64,000 nucleotides of DNA from Nipponacmea schrenckii (lineage: Eukaryota > Mollusca > Gastropoda > Lottiidae). A program made the translations under genes and the position numbers. Every line of letters begins with the position of its first letter. The first letter of the stretch is position 1. Shown in pieces: positions 60,886 through 64,000 of this stretch. The stretch is from contig CM060200.1 of the NCBI GenBank assembly GCA_030562195.1, forward strand, positions 20,623,023-20,687,022, written 5' to 3'. Under the pieces are notes generated by a model. The model was not told where the DNA came from. It did not search any database and saw only the letters and a program-made list of their open reading frames with translations.

Positions 60886-63800
60886 ATGAGTTGGATATTG
60901 ATTCTGATAGCTGCACTAGGAGTGTATTTACTTCATTCATGGTTTAAAAATAAACAGGGACCATCATTACCACCAGGGCCTCATATACTAGAATGTCTTC
61001 AAATCTTTAAACGATGTCTGAACAAGTTTGAAATACATCTCATTTCTGAAAACTTGTGGAAACGTTATGGGGATCTTGTGAGGGTCAATTTTTTGGGTTC
61101 AAATATAATATTTGTGAACAATGTTAGACTCGCACGGAAATTGATAACGTCTGCGAAATATAAAGATTTTACAAATGAACGACCTCCGTCTTTTATTCAG
61201 AAATTCATTATGAAAAAGGGCTGTGATATCGTGTTTAGTCCAGTCTCACAAATGCACACGAAGCTTCGAAAAGTAATCCACACTGTATCTAAAATATATG
61301 GTACAGGTATAAAGGACTTTGAGGATATGGTCAACGTACAAGTTCGAATCTTGGAAGATCAACTACAAGCTGGTGCAGGTCAACCTGTGTTCGATTTGGA
61401 TAAAGCTTTTACCAACTCAATTATCCATATAATACATATGTTTGTATGTAATATTTTAAAATCTCTTTATACGTTCCCCCATTATGTATATTAATGTATG
61501 TACTCGTTGCCTATGTCCTTCTCACGACAATTGTTGTTGACACGATAGAGATCGGGCGTAACTTCGTGTGAATGTTTGTATTAGCCCAAAGGTGAATCCT
61601 ATTGAACATCATGAAAATAACTTATAAGAGTTATTGCCCCTTTTATTTTTGTTTTGTGTGGACGCGATAGACAGCTGGTTTATTAATGGATTTTGTCTAA
61701 GAGTTATTTTGGAAAAATCGAGTTATAGCCCTATTTCTTGAAAACGTGTTAAATGTATGTTGTGGGAAAAACAACAAAAAATATATTGAACAATTAAAGC
61801 CTGTTACAAACACTCAAGAAGGCACAATGCTTCGCGGATTTACACGAAACTTGGTTGCTATAACCCAAGGATAAACCTAATCGATAATCAAAACAATCGA
61901 AAAGTATTCAATATGAGTTTGGGTTCAGAAGACGTTGTAATTTTTTGATAGTTCTTGTGAACACCCCAAAGAACTAAGCTGTCATTAAAAATGTATAGGC
62001 GTATTACGATGGTCATCGCTATTTTTCTCAATTTGCGACTGAGCGACAATAGAAAATCTCATTATATCTATTATATCGAGCACAGGGACTAAACGTGGAC
62101 CATTGTTCCATCAATGTAAATGAAAGAATTGTTGAAGACATTTCATCCTTTTTCAGTTGACACATCAAAGACCATCAAACTCAGAAGAATTGTGTTCCAT
62201 GGTCGAAGAGTTCGATAGACTTATGGATTTGTTGTTCAGATTTGACAACGAAATGACCTTAACGATGTTGCCGTTTTTAAAATATATTCCTGGATCAACT
62301 AAAAAACTCGTGGACGATTCTATGGCCAGCCATAAGGAAGTTCTAGATTTTTATTTAGGACCAGAAATGTGTCAGGTAATTATGGAGTATTGTATAGCTG
62401 ATAGCCCTGCAAATTGTGATCTATCGTACATTACACACGCTAGTACGTATAAAACTGCCCTTTTGGTAGATATAACCTCATGTTTCTACATCAGACCTGC
62501 TCTACTTCTATTATATATTTCTAATTGAAATAATATATGTTATATTTCATCTGCACTGTAATTTTGTTTAAGTTTTTTCCATAGAACATGAACTCGGGTA
62601 CAATCTTTTGGTAACGCCCACGTATTGCCTTTCTATGCACGTACATAATTGTATATTCTATATATTATTGTAGAGTATCAAGGGTAATGGTAGTCTTATA
62701 GCAACCCTGCTCGATGAAAATGAAAGAGATCCCGAAATCACTAATGATCACATTCAAAGTGTTGTTATCGACGTTCTGGTTGCTGGTTTTACCACCACAA
62801 AGGGTATTTTAAATGGGTTTTTCTTACTCATGATGTACTATCCAGAAGTACAAAGAAAGATCCAACAAGAACTGGATGAAAAGATTAGAAGAGATAGACA
62901 TCCTAGTTTAGATGATCGCCCGGAGTTACATTATACTAATGCTGTCATTTTAGAAGCATTTCGATATATCCGACACACACCTGTAGGAGTTCCTCATATG
63001 GCATCAAAGGACCTAGAGTTTGAAGATTACAGAATACCCGCTCATTCCATTGTAAGTTTGCTTTCTCTTGGAAAAAGTCTCGTGAATTATTGTTTGAGTC
63101 CTGACATTTTCATTTATTGTTTTATTGAAGTTTACGCTATGAAACTGTTTTTTAGATCACCCGTACCTTTTAAACTTCATTTTGAAGTGACATTTTAAAA
63201 CTTCAAAACATTTCCTGTTGAAAATAAAATTAAGTTTTCCCTTGGTTATTACAGTTAATTCTTAACCACTGGGTCATGGCTAGAGATGAATCTGTATGGG
63301 AGGATCCTTACTCTTTCAAACCAGAACGATTTTTAGATGAAGATGGTAAACTGGTGCCGGTTGATCATCGACTGAGACAACAGTAAGTTCATCATTTCGG
63401 AATATTGTACTTCGGCCATCAAATGATAAGTCTCACAATTTTGAGTGCACCGAAGGTTGTCACATTATATGGATCAAGTAAGTGCATTTATAATCATAAT
63501 AATAATGACTCTTTATTTTACATAGGTCAGAATTAGCTCCAATACACAAGGGCAATACATTGGATAAAAGAAAAAAAGAAAAAAAGGGTATTTAACATTG
63601 TGTTCCATCTTGTTCTAAATCTGAATTTCGTCAAGGTTTTATTTGTTCCTATGTCAACCATGTTTATCTATCGTTGTTTCAGTTTGATCAATTTTGGTAT
63701 TGGACAGAGAAATTGTGTTGGTGAATCTTTTGCTAGAACACGCATATTTTTGTATGTGACGTCATTACTACAGAAATTCACATTTGGTCCTGGTGATAAC

Positions 63801-63890
63801 GTACTACCTACAGAAGATTCTGCAACATGGTTGTCAAAGGCATCACTTTGTCCAGCATTCTTAAATTCTGTTGTGGTGAAAAGAAAATAA
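60886..63890 (+). CDS. Cytochrome P450, tandem copy C
   Basis: Third close paralogue. Exons 60886-61443, 62157-62375, 62674-63051, 63255-63382, 63683-63890 again have lengths 558, 219, 378, 128, 208 and give 496 residues. Anchor, SLPPGP hinge, PERF and the heme loop FGIGQRNCVG are intact. Exon 3 is the most altered of the three: TNDHIQSVVIDVLVAGFTTT, so the I-helix position normally acidic is Thr; the K-helix reads E-A-F-R, keeping Glu and Arg; and EKIRRDRH replaces EKIGRDRH. Exon 1 is a mosaic of A-like and B-like positions, while flanks and later exons are B-like. Intron 4 is different from A and B over part of its length (63400-63600). No disabling mutation seen. Substrate unknown. Confidence 0.92.
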
Positions 63891-64000
63891 AGCAGTAGAT
63901 ATATATTAATTATATGTATTCGAATAGGAACTGTATATAAGTAACTGTAATCAGCATTGATTGTTCTTGTTATAGTTAAAAAAAAGAAAGTAATGGACGA

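Overview
This is an AT-rich animal nuclear DNA segment. Genes have many GT-AG introns, long non-coding spacers, minisatellites, SINE-like and transposon-like insertions. The gene set (R-spondin, vesicular GABA/glycine transporter, MAPK15/ERK7, clan-2-type cytochromes P450) and the repeat style suggest a marine invertebrate, most likely a lophotrochozoan such as a mollusc. The species cannot be fixed from the sequence alone.

Layout: (1) 133-1490 (+): the last three coding exons of an R-spondin. (2) 1.5-17.4 kb: a gene-poor stretch with a 23-bp minisatellite, a CAT-rich compound repeat, a roughly 100-110-bp tandem repeat and a possible old SINE. (3) 17438-20365 (+): a two-exon vesicular inhibitory amino acid transporter (SLC32A1/VGAT family) with a large 27-bp minisatellite in its intron. 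(4) 20.5-24.8 kb: AT-rich spacer with a 49-bp tandem repeat. (5) 24864-33269 (-): a complete 13-exon MAPK15 (ERK7/8), reconstructed in frame to 558 residues, with foldback elements in two introns. (6) 34771-35277 (+): an intronless GNAT acetyltransferase. (7) 35953-39173 (-): a five-exon cytochrome P450. (8) 44698-63890 (+): three very similar five-exon P450 paralogues in tandem, with spacers that are themselves duplicated.

All four P450s share one gene architecture (exons 2, 4 and 5 are exactly 219, 128 and 208 coding bases). They keep the heme-cysteine loop, ExxR and PERF motifs but lack the usual acidic residue of the I-helix AGx(D/E)TT motif and the helix-C tryptophan, which suggests non-standard oxygen chemistry.

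Because the P450 spacers are duplicated, one copy serves as the 'empty site' for insertions in the other. This exposes three mobile elements cleanly: a Penelope-like fragment with a 15-bp target duplication and a hammerhead-ribozyme-like motif; a 492-bp TTAA-flanked MITE; and a 5-kb Helitron/Helentron-like composite inserted precisely between A and T, carrying three tandem 1.09-kb units that each end in a hairpin plus CTAG. The third P450 copy is a mosaic of the other two in exon 1, indicating gene conversion.
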